Positions 4,976 to 5,356 of a stretch of DNA of 5,356 nt are shown here, piece after piece (the stretch's first letter is position 1; the number at the start of each line of letters is the position of its first letter). The DNA lies in assembly GCA_030621535.1 (NCBI GenBank), contig JAUXHM010000085.1, positions 1 to 5,356 of the forward strand, given 5' to 3'. The DNA comes from Candidatus Methanophagales archaeon (lineage in GTDB: Archaea > Halobacteriota > Syntropharchaeia > Alkanophagales > Methanospirareceae). The position numbers were made by a program, and so were the translations under genes. The notes under the pieces were generated by a model. It was not told the origin of the DNA. It did no database searches and saw only the letters and a list, made by a program, of their open reading frames with translations.

Positions 4976-5356
4976 TTACCAATACTCCCTCTTTTTTCTG
5001 ATTATTAGATAGAGGAACAAAGGCCCGCCCACACAGGACGTAACGATTCCCACCGGGATAATCACAGGTGCTACGATTTCTCGGGCAATAATATCCGCAG
5101 CGACCAAAAAAGCAGCACCGAAAAGAGCCGATGCGGGAACCACAAATCTGTTATCCCCGCCGATACACATACGCGTTATGTGCGGAGCAACCAAACCTAT
5201 GAATCCAATCATCCCGGTGAAGCATATAATGACTGCGGTGAGGAAAGATGCGATCATCATTACAACGATTCTGGTTCGCTCGACATTTATACCAAGGCTT
5301 TTTGCCGTTTCGTCTCCGGCACCTATTAGATTGAGGTCCCACGATTTCCATATAAG
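4976..5356 (-). CDS. ABC transporter permease, FecCD/BtuC family, C-terminal 126 residues, 5' end outside window
   Basis: This is the membrane subunit of an iron-siderophore/haem/cobalamin-type ABC importer. The frame is open to the window edge, so the in-frame ATG at 5260 is an internal Met, not the start. Fragment residues 6-29 carry the typical WDLNL then GDETAKSLGINVERTR stretch, the cytoplasmic loop that contacts the ATPase. The family hallmark IGFIGLVAPHITR follows at 50-62, then PASALFGAAFLVAADIIAR at 74-92, and the ending PVGIVTSCVGGPLFLYLI at 101-118 before a basic tail. Three hydrophobic membrane segments are visible (about 30-57, 72-92, 98-118). Family members are about 330-350 residues, so roughly 200 residues lie beyond the edge. 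The matching substrate-binding protein is expected further upstream or elsewhere. Confidence 0.95.
   Translation of the reverse strand, partial: LIWKSWDLNLIGAGDETAKSLGINVERTRIVVMMIASFLTAVIICFTGMIGFIGLVAPHITRMCIGGDNRFVVPASALFGAAFLVAADIIAREIVAPVIIPVGIVTSCVGGPLFLYLIIRKKREYW

Noticed and set aside
5151..5351. Minus-strand open frame of 66 codons overlapping the permease
   Set aside because: It is an alternate frame of the permease. The permease frame carries the FecCD motifs through the same bases and runs to the window edge.

Overview
The window is one uninterrupted, right-to-left (minus-strand) gene train of eight genes, two of them cut by the window edges. Gaps between genes are 21 bases or less, and several genes overlap. 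The composition is moderate in GC (low-to-mid 40s by eye). The Shine-Dalgarno sites are of the GGAGGTG/GAGGTG type, and tight ATGA stop/start couplings are common. Together with the gene content, this suggests an archaeon, most plausibly a methanogen or an anaerobic methane-oxidising relative. That placement is inference; no rRNA or taxonomic marker is present.

Layout in transcription order, from position 5356 down to 1: (1) the C-terminal part of a FecCD/BtuC-type ABC transporter permease (4976-5356, 5' part outside the window); (2) its FepC/BtuD-type ATPase (4154-4954); (3) a class I SAM-dependent methyltransferase (3346-4182); (4) an O-methyltransferase-family enzyme with an N-terminal dimerisation/winged-helix domain, here OMT-B (2327-3349 with the corrected start); (5) a pyridoxamine-phosphate-oxidase-like split-barrel flavoprotein (1855-2322); (6) a paralogue of OMT-B, here OMT-A (845-1858); (7) a small single-domain cupin (446-838); (8) the N-terminal 149 residues of a nitrogenase-superfamily component-1 protein (1-449, 3' part outside the window) that keeps all three cysteine positions used for the P-cluster or equivalent Fe-S cluster.

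The most interesting reading is that these genes form one pathway. A metal-chelate or tetrapyrrole-type ABC transporter is co-transcribed with three methyltransferases, a flavoprotein, a cupin and a nitrogenase-like reductase subunit. The OMT family includes BchU, a tetrapyrrole C-methyltransferase. The nitrogenase superfamily includes tetrapyrrole reductases (BchNB/ChlNB, BchYZ, CfbCD). The FecCD/FepC transporter family moves haem, corrinoids and ferric siderophores. A tetrapyrrole or metallophore uptake-and-modification pathway is therefore a reasonable hypothesis, but nothing in the sequence identifies the substrate. No RNA gene, mobile element, CRISPR array, promoter or terminator was seen, and there is no gene-free stretch longer than 21 bases.
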